DNA from: Idiomarina seosinensis
Lineage (GTDB): Bacteria > Pseudomonadota > Gammaproteobacteria > Enterobacterales > Alteromonadaceae
NCBI RefSeq assembly: GCF_003987275.1
Contig: NZ_PIQF01000001.1
Location: 744,001 to 808,000 of the forward strand
Reading direction: 5' to 3'
DNA length: 64,000 bases
In this document: positions 21,326-31,478 of the stretch, piece by piece
Position numbering within the stretch: the stretch's first letter is position 1
Layout of the letters: every line of letters begins with the position of its first letter
Made by a program: the position numbers and the translations under genes
Notes under the pieces: generated by a model
Told to the model about the DNA's origin: nothing
Databases searched by the model: none
The model's input: only the letters and a program-made list of their open reading frames with translations

Positions 21326-22123
21326 TTAGCTAGCGTTGGTGCTTTCAAAAATTTTGTCCGCAGAAGCTGCAACGAAGCCACTGTAAAGCTTACCTTCTTC
21401 AGTTTTATAACGTTTCGCGAACTCATAAAAACAAGATGGAATTTCAACAGTCTGATCGCTAAAAGCAACCGGATGACGGTCTGCCATCGTGGAAGATTGT
21501 TCCAGGCATACCTCCGGAGAACCTTTAATTTCGCCACCCGAAGTATTTAGTCTAAAGCCTTCTTGCTTCAGAGTTTCATTAACCTGTTCTAGTGAATCGT
21601 AACCGGGTAATTGATTGACGCTGACAGTGAAATGATTGGCGCAGAAACCAAAAGCTGACATCCAGGCTGCATACTCGCTTTCTTCCAGCAATTCCAGATA
21701 ATCTGCATGGCTAACCGACCAGTGGGTACCTGAGTATAAAAATTCGTCTTTATCAACAATCGCAGGGTCAACTTGCTCGACCATTGCCTTCACTTTTTGT
21801 TGTAAAGAGTCACTAAATTCCTCGGTCATCAACTCACTAATGAACACTTTAGGTAAGCTGGGATCTTCATGTTCAAAGTGCTTTGCGCGAAGCTTTTTTG
21901 CTTCGAAGTGATAATCACCACCTTCTTTATAGCCTAGTGCTAAAAAGTGTTGTGCCAGAGCCTCTAACCTTACAGGAGCTATGTCGAAGGTACGAAACGC
22001 GACATGGTCATTAACAATTTCGTGCCCTTTGCCAAGTACTTGATGTACTTTAGGGGCGGACGGAGTACGTGAAATATAGTCCTGCCACAACCGTTCAAAC
22101 AACTTCTCTACTTGCAAAGACAT
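21326..22123 (-). CDS. DUF1338 protein, 2-oxoadipate dioxygenase/decarboxylase-like
   Basis: A 265-residue DUF1338 protein. The family includes the Fe(II)-dependent 2-oxoadipate dioxygenase/decarboxylase HglS, whose metal and substrate residues follow an H-x3-R plus distal H and E pattern. Here NDHVAFRTF (about 38-46) gives H and R, ANHFTVSVNQLPG gives a second H and SCFYEFAKRY supplies the glutamate. It is much shorter than HglS, so the true substrate may differ. It sits 35 nt downstream of a class II DAHP synthase, probably in the same transcript; no lysine-catabolic genes are nearby. Confidence 0.78.
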   Translation of the reverse strand: MSLQVEKLFERLWQDYISRTPSAPKVHQVLGKGHEIVNDHVAFRTFDIAPVRLEALAQHFLALGYKEGGDYHFEAKKLRAKHFEHEDPSLPKVFISELMTEEFSDSLQQKVKAMVEQVDPAIVDKDEFLYSGTHWSVSHADYLELLEESEYAAWMSAFGFCANHFTVSVNQLPGYDSLEQVNETLKQEGFRLNTSGGEIKGSPEVCLEQSSTMADRHPVAFSDQTVEIPSCFYEFAKRYKTEEGKLYSGFVAASADKIFESTNAS

Positions 22124-22158
22124 GAAAACTGAATCCTTTTAATACTTATAAGTGACAT

Positions 22159-23517
22159 CTAGCCGTGACCATTGCGAGCTGCGCGCAATGACTCGGCCAC
22201 CAAAAACGCTAATTCTAACACCTGATCAGCGTTAAGTCTTGGATCGCACTGCGTCCTATACCGACTGGATAAATCAGACTCACTAATTTGGTAAGCTCCG
22301 CCGGTGCATTCAGTAACATCCTCTCCAGTCATTTCCAGGTGTATGCCGCCAGCGTACGTGCCTTCTGCCTGATGCACTGCAAAGAATTGACGCAGTTCCT
22401 TATGGATGGCATCAAAGTTACGAGTTTTCAGGCCATTATCAGCTTTGGTCGTATTGCCGTGCATAGGATCACTGGACCAAACCACATGTCGGCCTTCTGC
22501 TTTAACCCGACGGGCAAGCTCTGGTAGCTTCCCGGCCAAATTATCAGCTCCCATGCGAGTGATTAGAGTAATTCTGCCTGCCTCATTATCCGGGTTCAAA
22601 ACATCCAATAACTGAATAAGTTCATCAGCAGGCATTGTTGGCCCTACTTTGACCCCTATCGGGTTATGAATCCCGCGCATAAATTCCACATGAGCATGGT
22701 CCAGCTGACGAGTTCGTTCGCCAATCCAAATCATATGGGCAGAGCAGTCGTAAGGAAGCCCGGTCAGGGTATCGGTGCGGGTTAACGCCTGTTCATAGGG
22801 TAACAGCAGAGCTTCATGAGAAGTAAACAACTGAGTTTCATGCAACGTTGCATTATTATCTGCATTGATACCTAAAACTTCCATAAACTGCAGGGCTGAC
22901 TGAATTTGTTCAGCCATTTGTTGATAACGCTCTTTTAATGGATTGGCAGCCAGAAAACCAAGGTTCCACTTATGCACTTTGTGCAAGTTCGCCAAACCAC
23001 CTTGTGCAAATGCGCGCAATAAATTTAACGTTGCTGCTGAGTGATGATAAGCCTTAAGCATCCGCTGCGGGTCGGGTTGCCGGTCAGTCTCAGTAAATGC
23101 CATACCATTGATAATGTCACCACGGTAGCTAGGTAAGTTAACACCATCAATAGTTTCTAAATCGCTGGAACGTGGTTTCGCATACTGCCCCGCCATACGT
23201 GCAACCTTGGTTACGGGACAAGAGCCGGCAAAGGTCATAACAATGGCCATTTGCAATATTACTTTAAAGGTGTCGCGAATTTTAGGGGCATTAAAGTCAC
23301 TGAACGACTCAGCACAATCGCCACCTTGAAGTAGGAAACCGTTACCCTGACAGACGTCGGTTAACTGCGAGCGCAATGCGCGGATTTCTTCCGCAAACAC
23401 CAGCGGCGGAAATTGACTCAGTTCTTGTTCAACCTGTTTAAGTTGCTTTTTATCGGCGTAGTTAGGTTGTTGTTTTATTGGCTTTTCACGCCAACTGTGG
23501 GCGTTCCACTGGCTCAT
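22159..23517 (-). CDS. 3-deoxy-7-phosphoheptulonate synthase, class II
   Basis: A 452-residue class II (plant/Mycobacterium type) DAHP synthase, which condenses PEP with erythrose 4-phosphate in the first step of the shikimate pathway. Recognisable motifs include [78 protein letters not shown] and [18 protein letters not shown], each given within its own short segment. It lies beside ppsA/ppsR, the place occupied by the unrelated class I aroH in E. coli, so substrate supply (PEP) and demand are linked. No allosteric extension can be judged. Confidence 0.95.
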   Translation of the reverse strand: MSQWNAHSWREKPIKQQPNYADKKQLKQVEQELSQFPPLVFAEEIRALRSQLTDVCQGNGFLLQGGDCAESFSDFNAPKIRDTFKVILQMAIVMTFAGSCPVTKVARMAGQYAKPRSSDLETIDGVNLPSYRGDIINGMAFTETDRQPDPQRMLKAYHHSAATLNLLRAFAQGGLANLHKVHKWNLGFLAANPLKERYQQMAEQIQSALQFMEVLGINADNNATLHETQLFTSHEALLLPYEQALTRTDTLTGLPYDCSAHMIWIGERTRQLDHAHVEFMRGIHNPIGVKVGPTMPADELIQLLDVLNPDNEAGRITLITRMGADNLAGKLPELARRVKAEGRHVVWSSDPMHGNTTKADNGLKTRNFDAIHKELRQFFAVHQAEGTYAGGIHLEMTGEDVTECTGGAYQISESDLSSRYRTQCDPRLNADQVLELAFLVAESLRAARNGHG

Positions 23518-23563
23518 AACTGCGTATCCAGTCTAGGGTGATTAGGAATCATCAAATCTAACG

Positions 23564-23592
23564 GGGATAACGCCTAAAAGCAACGCTATCCC
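23564..23592 (-). terminator. Hairpin downstream of htpX, possible terminator
   Basis: On the minus strand GGGATAGCG pairs with CGTTATCCC (one G-T pair) around an 11-nt loop, 15 nt after the htpX stop. No T tract follows, so it may only stabilise the 3' end. Confidence 0.4.
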
Positions 23593-23607
23593 AGCGAATT
23601 TTATCAG

Positions 23608-24489
23608 TTATCGTTTAAATCGATTTTGTAGTGCATGAATTCGCTCATCCAATGGTGGATGGCTCATAAATAACTTGCTCAAACCACTGCGTTTGCCATT
23701 AATCCCAAAAGCTAACATCGAACCCTCTAATTTTGACTCCTGACCACGTTTTAACCGTTCTAGTGCAGCAATCATTTTATCCGCCCCCACTAAACCGGCA
23801 GAGCCAGCGTCCGCCCGAAATTCGCGCTGACGCGAGAACCACATAACAATAATACTGGCGAACAGGCCAAACACCACTTCTAACGCCATGACAATGCCAA
23901 AATAAGCAAACGTGCCTAGTCCACCCTGCTGATTATTACCGCGCGTGGCGTTGTTGATAGCCGAGGCGATCAATCGGGCGAAGAACATCACAAAGGTATT
24001 CACGATGCCCTGAATCAATGTCATCGTTACCATATCCCCGTTGGCGATATGACTAACTTCATGGGCAAGAACGGCCTCAACCTCCGTTTCATTCAACGTG
24101 TTCATTAACCCTGTGCTAACCGCAACTAATGATTTGTTCTTGCTGCGCCCTGTTGCAAACGCGTTGGGTGCCGCAGACGAATAGATAGCAACTTGAGGCA
24201 TTGGCAAGCCCGCTTGTTGAGCCTGCCGCTTAACCGTCTCTAATAACCACTTTTCGCTGGCATTAGTCGGTCTTTCTATGACCTTTGCGCCAGTCGCTCT
24301 TAAGGCCATCCAACGCGATATCCACAGCGATACAAAGGCGCCACCAAAACCGAATAAAGCACAGAATAAAAGTAAACCGCCAGTATTGCCTAGACTGTAA
24401 CCGGTGGCACTGCTGATGATGTTATAAACAAAGCTGACAACCAGCAAAATGGCTAGGTTGGTGGCTAAGAATAAAGCAATACGTTGCAT
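23608..24489 (-). CDS. htpX: Membrane zinc metalloprotease HtpX
   Basis: A 293-residue M48 protease that degrades misfolded inner-membrane proteins together with FtsH. Two N-terminal helices (about 5-25 and 35-58) precede the zinc site HEVSH (H143, E144, H147), two more helices and the third-ligand region [15 protein letters not shown]. Length equals the E. coli protein. It is downstream of bioD with a 72-nt gap, enough for its own promoter, but I see no confident one. Confidence 0.96.
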   Translation of the reverse strand: MQRIALFLATNLAILLVVSFVYNIISSATGYSLGNTGGLLLFCALFGFGGAFVSLWISRWMALRATGAKVIERPTNASEKWLLETVKRQAQQAGLPMPQVAIYSSAAPNAFATGRSKNKSLVAVSTGLMNTLNETEVEAVLAHEVSHIANGDMVTMTLIQGIVNTFVMFFARLIASAINNATRGNNQQGGLGTFAYFGIVMALEVVFGLFASIIVMWFSRQREFRADAGSAGLVGADKMIAALERLKRGQESKLEGSMLAFGINGKRSGLSKLFMSHPPLDERIHALQNRFKR

Positions 24490-24561
24490 ACTGGCCTCGT
24501 TTTACAAAATATCGTTGTTGTCGCTTATATTGGGTCTGGTAACAACCTTTCCAAGTGCCGT

Positions 24562-25230
24562 TTATATTTTTATGTAGCGGCTCAAATCTTGTTGCTGCCA
24601 ATCAGCCAGGTATGGCAGCTCGCCGATACACGGCGCAGGCAAACAACGCCTTAAAGTTTCTAGGTTTTGCTCTACATAAGGCATTGGTTGTGGCTGCGTA
24701 TTAACCGCTATCCAGCCAGCTATAGAGAGTCCGTCGGCCAAAATAGCCTGTGCCGATAACAGTGCATGATTTAAACATCCGAGCTTAAGGCCAACGACCA
24801 AAATAACCTCAGCATCTATGGCGGCGACAAATTCCGGCATCATCAGTGTTTCGGAGAGCGGTAACTTCCAGCCCCCGGCACCTTCTATAACTAGCGCATC
24901 TGGATCCATAGTCAGCAACTGTTGGTGGGTTCGCTTAAGCACCTCAGCGCTGATCTTAACACCTGCTTCAGCGGCTGCTATGTGAGGAGCAATAGCCGGT
25001 TCAAACGCATACGGATTGGTCAATGAGTAGTCGCAGTCTAGCGTCATCGCCTCACGCAATGTTTCTGCGTCGACGTTTTGCAATTGATGTTGGTGTTGGT
25101 GGCAGCCTGAGGCGACGGGCTTCATCGCCAGTGTTTTGTAGCCAACGTTTTTAAGCCTGTCGAGGACAGCCTTTGCTGCGACAGTTTTCCCGCTATCGGT
25201 GTCTGTTCCGGTTATAAAATACTGTTTCAT
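24562..25230 (-). CDS. bioD: Dethiobiotin synthetase
   Basis: BioD (222 aa) closes the ureido ring of dethiobiotin from DAPA, CO2 and ATP. The P-loop GTDTDSGKT is at residues 8-16, followed by KPVASG and IEGAGGW. Last gene of bioBFCD, 26 nt after bioC. The ATG at 25230 directly precedes the conserved MKQYFITGTD start. Confidence 0.95.
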   Translation of the reverse strand: MKQYFITGTDTDSGKTVAAKAVLDRLKNVGYKTLAMKPVASGCHQHQHQLQNVDAETLREAMTLDCDYSLTNPYAFEPAIAPHIAAAEAGVKISAEVLKRTHQQLLTMDPDALVIEGAGGWKLPLSETLMMPEFVAAIDAEVILVVGLKLGCLNHALLSAQAILADGLSIAGWIAVNTQPQPMPYVEQNLETLRRCLPAPCIGELPYLADWQQQDLSRYIKI

Positions 25231-25256
25231 GATTACTTAAAATTATTCCCAATAAA

Positions 25257-26036
25257 CTATAGGTTAACCTGCTTAAGAAAATGAAAGGAGGCCACACGCC
25301 AGGTCAAAGGTAGTCCTTTTTCAGTCCTGTAGCACTCATAAGCGTCAATGACCTGATTAAAGCGACGGGGCGATAGCAAGCCTCCCCCCTCTTTGCGTTT
25401 TACATAGTTAGCCCCCACGCCTTTAATGCTGCCCAATAATGACTTTAAATCGGGAAACCACTGCTGGTGCTCTTTAATATGGTATTGATAGCTTCGTAAA
25501 CCACTAGCCTCGATCAAACTATTAAGCTGTTGCACGCTGAAAAATGATTGAGTATGAGGTTGTTCATCTAACTGCCGGAAACTTTCCTGCAGTTCATGAA
25601 AGCTCCCTGCAATTGGTAGGTTAAACGCGGCTTCGCCATCATCACTTAGTACGCGCTGCATTTCCTGCAGGCTCAGCTGTAACGATTCAGACCACTGCAA
25701 TGACAGGTTTGCGAAATAGAAATCGATGCTCTGTGGCGCTAGTGGCAAGTTCTCGGCAGCACCTTGCAGCCATTTGCCATGGGGCGCTATTCGCGCAGCC
25801 TGTTGCAGCATTGCCGGCGATAAATCGAGCCCAATATAATCGGTGCACTGCTGTGCTAATACTGGGTACATTGCTGCGGGACCACACCCTACATCAAGCA
25901 AGCGCTTACAGCCGAGTTGTTTATGCTTCAATAGCTGTTCACCAAAAAATTGCTGAATTTCGTGGTGCTGCAGGTATTGCGCCGCTGCACGAGAAAAATG
26001 ACGTGACACTTGTTGGTGATAAGTTAACTCAGTCAT
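25257..26036 (-). CDS. bioC: Malonyl-ACP O-methyltransferase BioC
   Basis: BioC (259 aa) methylates malonyl-ACP with SAM, priming the fatty acid synthesis enzymes to build pimeloyl-ACP methyl ester. The SAM motif LLDVGCGPA is at about 43-51, with LGLDLSPAML following as motif II region (sequence reads YIGLDLSPAML). Its start overlaps the bioF stop by 8 nt. No bioH-type esterase gene lies in this window, so the matching demethylase is elsewhere or of another family. Confidence 0.93.
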   Translation of the reverse strand: MTELTYHQQVSRHFSRAAAQYLQHHEIQQFFGEQLLKHKQLGCKRLLDVGCGPAAMYPVLAQQCTDYIGLDLSPAMLQQAARIAPHGKWLQGAAENLPLAPQSIDFYFANLSLQWSESLQLSLQEMQRVLSDDGEAAFNLPIAGSFHELQESFRQLDEQPHTQSFFSVQQLNSLIEASGLRSYQYHIKEHQQWFPDLKSLLGSIKGVGANYVKRKEGGGLLSPRRFNQVIDAYECYRTEKGLPLTWRVASFHFLKQVNL

Positions 26037-27132
26037 TAATCGTTATATCCTGACATTGGTCAATCGCCGAAAAAAGTTGTTTAATATCTTCCGGCGAGTG
26101 ATCTGCCTGAAGACTAAAGCGCAGCCTTGACGTTCCTTCAGGAACGGTTGGTGGACGCACTGCGCTAACAACAAAGCCCAGCTTTTTGAGTTGTTCGCTA
26201 AGAGTTAAAGCGCTCTGGTCATCTTTAACAACCCAGACTTGAATGGGGGAATCAGACTCGATCGTGTCTAACCCACGTTCCCTAATCAGCGTTTTGAACA
26301 ACTCTATATTCCCAGCTAGTTGCTGACGCCTTTGCTCGCCTTCTGAGGAACGTATGATGGCCAAAGAGGCTCTAATCGAAGCGGCTTGAGCTGGTGGAAA
26401 CGAAGTTGAGTAGATATATTCCCGACAAAATTGTATTAACTCGTCCATATCGTCGGTTGTTCCAGCCACAAAAGCACCACCAACGCCAAATGCCTTGCCA
26501 AAGGTTCCGGTCAACACGCGTACCTGGCCCTTTAATTCATCATAGCTCGCTCGACCCTGCTCTCCCCAGACGCCTAGCCCGTGCGCATCATCCAACATTA
26601 AGTTTAACTGTTGCTGTTCCACTTGCTGAGCTACAGCCTGCTGTACCGCGTAGTCACCATCCATACTGAAGGTTCCCTCAGTAATTAACCAATCATCGGC
26701 GGTTGCCTTAATTGTTTCGGGATGATTGTGCGGAAACCGCTTGAATCTTCGCTGACTGTGCTTAACGCCCTCCAAAATAGAGGCATGACAAAGCCGATCG
26801 CAGTGTATTTTTTTAGCGGGCTCTATCAGTGTAGTTATTACCCCATGATTGGCAGCGAAACCACTGCTGAACAATAACGCACTATCAACTTGCAGCCAGT
26901 CTGCTAACTCTTCTTCAAGCAATCGGTGTTGCTCGGTGTAGCCACTCAACAAGGGAGAACCCGAACTACCTGTGCCCCATTGCTCAAGCGCATCTGTGGC
27001 GGCCTTAATGAGCCGCCGATGCTGGCTTAAAGATAAGTAATCATTACTAGCAAACTGTTTTTCAATTGCAGCTGGCTGGCGAGATTGACGAACACGATAG
27101 CGCGACGAACGGCGCAAATCGTCAAGACGCAT
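26029..27132 (-). CDS. bioF: 8-amino-7-oxononanoate synthase
   Basis: BioF (367 aa from this start) condenses pimeloyl-ACP and alanine using PLP. The PLP lysine is in [12 protein letters not shown], with [13 protein letters not shown] upstream. The open frame extends 32 codons into bioB, but the start at 27132 (MRLDDLRR) is the family start and overlaps the bioB stop by 11 nt, consistent with translational coupling; the upstream residues have no conserved features. Confidence 0.94.
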   Translation of the reverse strand: MRLDDLRRSSRYRVRQSRQPAAIEKQFASNDYLSLSQHRRLIKAATDALEQWGTGSSGSPLLSGYTEQHRLLEEELADWLQVDSALLFSSGFAANHGVITTLIEPAKKIHCDRLCHASILEGVKHSQRRFKRFPHNHPETIKATADDWLITEGTFSMDGDYAVQQAVAQQVEQQQLNLMLDDAHGLGVWGEQGRASYDELKGQVRVLTGTFGKAFGVGGAFVAGTTDDMDELIQFCREYIYSTSFPPAQAASIRASLAIIRSSEGEQRRQQLAGNIELFKTLIRERGLDTIESDSPIQVWVVKDDQSALTLSEQLKKLGFVVSAVRPPTVPEGTSRLRFSLQADHSPEDIKQLFSAIDQCQDITIND

Positions 27133-28159
27133 CGTAGTAGCGTACCGGTTGGTGTTGCTCCTGCACCGCGTCACTGATGACGGCTTCATGAATATCATCG
27201 TCGTAGCCATGGTGTGGCTCAGGCTCAATCCCTAACCGCTGGAACAACCGTAAATCAGCATCCGCTTGAGGGTTCGCGGTAGTTAGTAGTTTTTCACCGT
27301 AAAAAATAGAGTTGGCTCCGGCTAAGAAACACAACGATTGCATTTCATCACTCATGTCTTCGCGTCCAGCCGACAGCCGTACATGGGATTGCGGCATAAG
27401 AATACGAGCTACAGCTACCGTACGCACAAATTCAATCGGATCCATGTCTTCAATATCTGCAAACGGTGTGCCGGCGACTTTAACTAACATATTAATCGGC
27501 ACGCTTTCCGGGTGTTTCGGCAAATTAGCCAGCTGTACCAATAGTGATGCACGATCAGCGATCGACTCTCCCATTCCGACAATACCACCTGCACATACTT
27601 TCATACCCGCATCGCGCACGTTTTTAAGCGTCTGCAAGCGGTCTTCGTAGGTACGAGTGGTAATGATGTCGCCATAAAATTCAGGTGACGTATCCAGGTT
27701 GTGATTGTAGTAATCCAGCCCGGACTGCTGTAACAGTTTAGCCTGTGTATCAGAGAGCATACCGAGCGTCATACAAGTTTCTAAGCCCAGCTCTTTGACG
27801 CCTTTAATCATCTCGATGAGGTATGGCATATCGCGATCTTTCGGGTTACGCCAGGCAGCTCCCATGCAAAAACGACTAGCGCCCTTCTGCTTCGCAGCAT
27901 TGGCTTCGGCTAATACTTTTTCCACTTCCATTAACCGCTCGCGATCAAGCCCTGTATGATAATGCGCGCTCTGCGGACAATATTTACAATCTTCCGGGCA
28001 GGCTCCGGTTTTTATAGATAAAAGCGTGCTTACCTGCACTTGATTCGGGTTAAAGTATTGGCGATGAATGGTCTGTGCTTGAAAAATCAAATCGTTTAGC
28101 GGACGCTGCAGTAAATCACTGACTTCGTTTACCGTCCAATCGTTTCTTATCGATGCCAT
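27122..28159 (-). CDS. bioB: Biotin synthase
   Basis: BioB (345 aa) is the radical-SAM enzyme that inserts sulfur into dethiobiotin. The 4Fe-4S cysteines are C54, C58 and C61 ([13 protein letters not shown]). Motifs for the 2Fe-2S cluster region (RLSAGRE) are also present. First gene of bioBFCD, transcribed away from bioA under a probable BirA-controlled promoter. Confidence 0.97.
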   Translation of the reverse strand: MASIRNDWTVNEVSDLLQRPLNDLIFQAQTIHRQYFNPNQVQVSTLLSIKTGACPEDCKYCPQSAHYHTGLDRERLMEVEKVLAEANAAKQKGASRFCMGAAWRNPKDRDMPYLIEMIKGVKELGLETCMTLGMLSDTQAKLLQQSGLDYYNHNLDTSPEFYGDIITTRTYEDRLQTLKNVRDAGMKVCAGGIVGMGESIADRASLLVQLANLPKHPESVPINMLVKVAGTPFADIEDMDPIEFVRTVAVARILMPQSHVRLSAGREDMSDEMQSLCFLAGANSIFYGEKLLTTANPQADADLRLFQRLGIEPEPHHGYDDDIHEAVISDAVQEQHQPVRYYDAS

Positions 28160-28201
28160 GCCTGCCTATTGCCTCTTGGTTTGTGCGGTTAATTCTCGAC
28201 T

Positions 28202-28256
28202 AGGGTATTCGTGAACGTTACACTGTCAATCAAAAATCACTTTATTAACTTTACAA
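28202..28256 (-). promoter_or_regulatory. bioB promoter with overlapping candidate BirA operator
   Basis: On the minus strand a perfect -35 TTGACA (28229-28224) and a -10 TACCCT (28207-28202) are 16 bp apart. A BirA-like dyad overlaps the -35: minus-strand TTGTAAAGT (28256-28248) and GATTGACAG (28231-28223) around 16 bp. This approximates the TTGTAAACC-N15/16-GGTTTACAA consensus at 7/9 and 6/9 positions. Placement between divergent bioA and bioB is the classic one. Confidence 0.5.
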
Positions 28257-28274
28257 CTGGTTGAAATATAGTCA

Positions 28275-29576
28275 ATGGTAAATGACGACTGGCAACAACA
28301 ACTGCAATTTGATCAACAGCACATTTGGCACCCTTACACGTCGATGATCGACCCGCTGCCCTGCTATCATGTCGAGTCCGCAGCGGGCTGTGAGTTGAAA
28401 TTATCCAGTGGTGAACAGTTGGTTGACGGGATGTCATCCTGGTGGGCGGCAATTCATGGTTACAACCATTCACGTCTAAATCAGGCTGCTCATCAACAAA
28501 TCGACCGCATGTCACATGTCATGTTTGGCGGACTGACCCACCAGCCAGCGGTAAATATGGTGCAACAGCTAACCCAATTGACCCCGGCGGGGATGGATCG
28601 AGTGTTTATCGCTGATTCTGGCTCGGTAAGTGTCGAGGTAGCGATTAAAATGTCGCTGCAATATTGGGTATCCCGTCAGCGGCCCGAAAAAAATCAATTA
28701 TTAACGATTCGCGGCGGGTACCATGGGGATACCTTTGCGGCAATGTCAGTCTGCGATCCGGTTAATGGGATGCACCATTTGTTTAAGCATGCTTTACGTA
28801 ATCAATTGTTCGCGGAAAAACCGAAGTTAACTTTTTGGGATGACTGGCAACCTGAGCAAGAGAGCGAATTACGGCATTGGTTTGAGCGCTATCATCAGCA
28901 GCTGGCGGCTGTCGTTGTTGAGCCAATAGTGCAAGGCGCTGGCGGTATGCGCATGTACCATCCGAACTACCTTAAACAGCTGCGCTTGCTCTGTGACCAG
29001 TATGAGGTGTTATTAATTGTCGACGAAATAGCAACAGGGTTTGGCCGTACCGGTAAATTGTTCGCCTGTGAACATGCCGATATTACTGCTGATATTATGT
29101 GTGTTGGCAAAGCTCTGACCAGTGGTTATATGACGTTGGCGGCAACTATCACCAACCAGCATGTGGCGGAGACCGTGAGTCATGCAAATAGCGGTGGTGC
29201 ATTAATGCATGGTCCCACCTTTATGGGTAACCCTTTAGCTTGCGCCGTCGCGGCTGAATCATTAACGATGATTAATGAAGGTCACTGGCGACAGCAGGTT
29301 GCTACTATCGAACAGCAGCTTCAACATGACCTGTTATCTTTGGCAGAGCATCCGGCAGTAAAAGACGCTCGGGTATTAGGCGCCATCGGTGTTTTGGAAA
29401 TGGAGCAATCAATCGATGTTGCCGCCGCGCAGAAAAAATTTATAGCGCATGGCGTGTGGATTCGGCCATTCGGTCGGCTGCTCTATATAATGCCGCCCTA
29501 TACCATTTCGGTTGCTCAGTTAAAGCAACTAACATTAGCTATGGCAGACTATGTCAGCTCACTCAAACCGTCGTAA
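28275..29576 (+). CDS. bioA: DAPA aminotransferase
   Basis: BioA (433 aa) transfers the amino group of SAM to KAPA, giving 7,8-diaminopelargonate. The class III aminotransferase features are QHIWHPYTSM near the N-terminus, the metal/PLP region LLIVDEIATGFGRTG, and the PLP lysine in VGKALTSGY. The start MVNDDWQQ is 12 residues before the conserved core and has a weak ribosome-binding site. Its last 14 bases overlap the convergent small membrane-protein gene. Confidence 0.96.
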   Translation: MVNDDWQQQLQFDQQHIWHPYTSMIDPLPCYHVESAAGCELKLSSGEQLVDGMSSWWAAIHGYNHSRLNQAAHQQIDRMSHVMFGGLTHQPAVNMVQQLTQLTPAGMDRVFIADSGSVSVEVAIKMSLQYWVSRQRPEKNQLLTIRGGYHGDTFAAMSVCDPVNGMHHLFKHALRNQLFAEKPKLTFWDDWQPEQESELRHWFERYHQQLAAVVVEPIVQGAGGMRMYHPNYLKQLRLLCDQYEVLLIVDEIATGFGRTGKLFACEHADITADIMCVGKALTSGYMTLAATITNQHVAETVSHANSGGALMHGPTFMGNPLACAVAAESLTMINEGHWRQQVATIEQQLQHDLLSLAEHPAVKDARVLGAIGVLEMEQSIDVAAAQKKFIAHGVWIRPFGRLLYIMPPYTISVAQLKQLTLAMADYVSSLKPS

Positions 29577-29925
29577 GAAAGTATAAAGCCAGGCCGCCAA
29601 CACAGGTAAAAATTAAGATCAGGTTATTCAGCCATAAGTGTTGCCGGTTCTGGCTAAATAATACCAAATTTATAGTGAAAGCTATCAGGCTAATAAGCAA
29701 ACCAAACATCAGCAAAACGATAAACAATTCGCCCAGCGTTATATGCCAGTAATCGCGCACAGAGATACCAAATATTTCTGTTAATAAGGTGTCATGCTCG
29801 GGTCTGGCATAATGGTATACGACCAGTGCTGCAATAAAGATAATCCAGCCTACTATCGATAACCAACCCAGTACCCGAGTCCAAAAAGACAGTTGCTTTA
29901 ATTCCCGAACAGATCCGACTCTCAT
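29563..29925 (-). CDS. Small three-helix membrane protein of unknown function
   Basis: I do not recognise the family. The 120-residue protein has three likely membrane helices at about 19-39, 65-90 and 98-117 and a short basic N-terminus, and a polar loop at 40-60. It is convergent with bioA and overlaps its 3' end by 14 nt. It stands alone, divergent from asnS, so neighbours say nothing of its role. Codon structure and consistent hydrophobic pattern support a real gene, but homologues are needed to confirm it. Confidence 0.65.
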   Translation of the reverse strand: MRVGSVRELKQLSFWTRVLGWLSIVGWIIFIAALVVYHYARPEHDTLLTEIFGISVRDYWHITLGELFIVLLMFGLLISLIAFTINLVLFSQNRQHLWLNNLILIFTCVGGLALYFLTTV

Positions 29926-29955
29926 GTTAAAAACCCATTAAAACGTTTCTAACTC

Positions 29956-29983
29956 TTGAGTCTGCGCCAAACCGAGGTAACAT
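29956..29983 (+). promoter_or_regulatory. Predicted asnS promoter
   Basis: TTGAGT (29956-29961) and TAACAT (29978-29983) are separated by 16 bp. Transcription would begin near 29990, leaving a leader of about 38 nt. Confidence 0.5.
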
Positions 29984-30027
29984 AGCAACCTTTATCACAA
30001 AATTTGCATTTCGGAGATCAGAAACTC

Positions 30028-31428
30028 ATGTCGTACGCTTCTGTAGTTGATGTTTTGGCAGGCAAAGTAGCGGTTGATGACACCGTGACCGTGCGTGGCT
30101 GGGTGCGAACCCGCCGTGACTCAAAAGCTGGCATCTCATTTATTAATATACACGATGGTTCGTGTTTTGATGCAATCCAGGCTGTTGTTCCAGCAGAGCT
30201 GTCTAATTATCAGTCAGAAGTATTAAAACTAACAACCGGCTGCTCCGTGGCAGTTACCGGTGTGGTTGTTGAGTCACAGGGTAAAGGCCAGTCCTATGAG
30301 TTGCAGGCGACAGCGGTCAAAGTTTACGGATGGGTTGATGATCCCGACACTTACCCGATGGCGCCTAAACGCCATAGTATGGAGTACTTGCGGGAATACG
30401 CGCACCTTCGCCCACGCACTAATGTGACAGGCGCAGTAATGCGGGTGCGTAACACGCTGTCGCAGGCGATCCACCGTTTCTTTCACGAAAACGGTTATTT
30501 ATGGGTTAGCACGCCGATTATTACTACCTCGGACTGTGAAGGTGCTGGTGAGATGTTCCGCGTCTCGACGCTGGATATGTTAAACGTGCCGAAGACTGAG
30601 CAAGGCGAAGTTGATTATAGTCAGGACTTTTTCGGTAAAGAAGCGTTCTTGACAGTATCCGGCCAGCTCAATGTTGAATCTTATGCCTGCTCGTTAAGTA
30701 AGGTTTATACGTTTGGTCCAACGTTTCGGGCGGAAAACTCGAACACCAGCCGCCACTTATCAGAGTTCTGGATGGTTGAACCAGAACTTGCGTTCGCGAG
30801 CTTAGACGATGTTGCATACCTTGCCGAGGATATGCTCAAGTATGTTTTTAAGGCCGTATTAGAGGAACGCCCGGATGATATGGCATTCTTCCAACAGCGT
30901 ATTAATCCCGATGCGATTGAGCGTATGGAAAAGATGGTCAATGCTGACTTTGTGCATATGGATTATACTGATGCAATTGAAATTCTTCAGAACTGCGGTA
31001 AGAAGTTCGAGTACGCCGTCGAATGGGGAGTTGATTTGCAGTCCGAGCACGAACGCTACCTAGCAGAAGAACATGTCGGTGCGCCGGTAATTCTTAAAAA
31101 CTATCCACGTGACATTAAAGCGTTTTACATGCGCCAGAATGAGGACGGTAAAACAGTTGCAGCAATGGACGTATTAGCGCCGGGAATTGGCGAGATCATC
31201 GGTGGTAGTGCGCGCGAAGAACGATTGGATATTCTCGACAAACGTATCGAGGAAATGAACTTGCCCGCAGAAGAGTATGGTTTCTATCGCGATCTACGTC
31301 GTTATGGCACTGTTCCTCACGCCGGCTTCGGGCTTGGTTTTGAACGGCTGGTTGCTTATGTGACCGGAGTACAAAATATTCGAGATGTGATTCCATTCCC
31401 ACGAGCGCCAAAATCTGCTCAGTTTTAA
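30028..31428 (+). CDS. asnS: Asparaginyl-tRNA synthetase
   Basis: AsnS (466 aa) charges tRNA-Asn. An N-terminal OB-fold anticodon-binding domain ([15 protein letters not shown] near 24-38) is followed by the class II catalytic core with motif 2 [15 protein letters not shown] and motif 3 [11 protein letters not shown] start at the ATG at 30028 (GGAG 11 nt upstream), which gives exactly the E. coli length; an in-frame TTG at 30004 would add eight unsupported residues. A strong terminator follows. Confidence 0.97.
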   Translation: MSYASVVDVLAGKVAVDDTVTVRGWVRTRRDSKAGISFINIHDGSCFDAIQAVVPAELSNYQSEVLKLTTGCSVAVTGVVVESQGKGQSYELQATAVKVYGWVDDPDTYPMAPKRHSMEYLREYAHLRPRTNVTGAVMRVRNTLSQAIHRFFHENGYLWVSTPIITTSDCEGAGEMFRVSTLDMLNVPKTEQGEVDYSQDFFGKEAFLTVSGQLNVESYACSLSKVYTFGPTFRAENSNTSRHLSEFWMVEPELAFASLDDVAYLAEDMLKYVFKAVLEERPDDMAFFQQRINPDAIERMEKMVNADFVHMDYTDAIEILQNCGKKFEYAVEWGVDLQSEHERYLAEEHVGAPVILKNYPRDIKAFYMRQNEDGKTVAAMDVLAPGIGEIIGGSAREERLDILDKRIEEMNLPAEEYGFYRDLRRYGTVPHAGFGLGFERLVAYVTGVQNIRDVIPFPRAPKSAQF

Positions 31429-31436
31429 TTAGCCCG

Positions 31437-31464
31437 AAAAAGCCGACATTTTGTCGGCTTTTTT
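31437..31464. terminator. Bidirectional terminator between asnS and the nitroreductase gene
   Basis: AAAAAGCCGAC (31437-31447) pairs with GTCGGCTTTTT (31453-31463) around ATTTT, with T tracts in both directions. It serves asnS (+) and the convergent nitroreductase gene (-). Confidence 0.93.
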
Positions 31465-31478
31465 AATCTCAACAGGCT

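Noticed and set aside
27133-27228. Thirty-two extra N-terminal codons of bioF inside bioB
   Set aside because: They carry no conserved sequence; the ATG overlapping the bioB stop fits the family start.
28267-28272. TATAGT near the bioA start as a -10 element
   Set aside because: It is only 3 bp before the ATG, so the transcript would lack the start codon.
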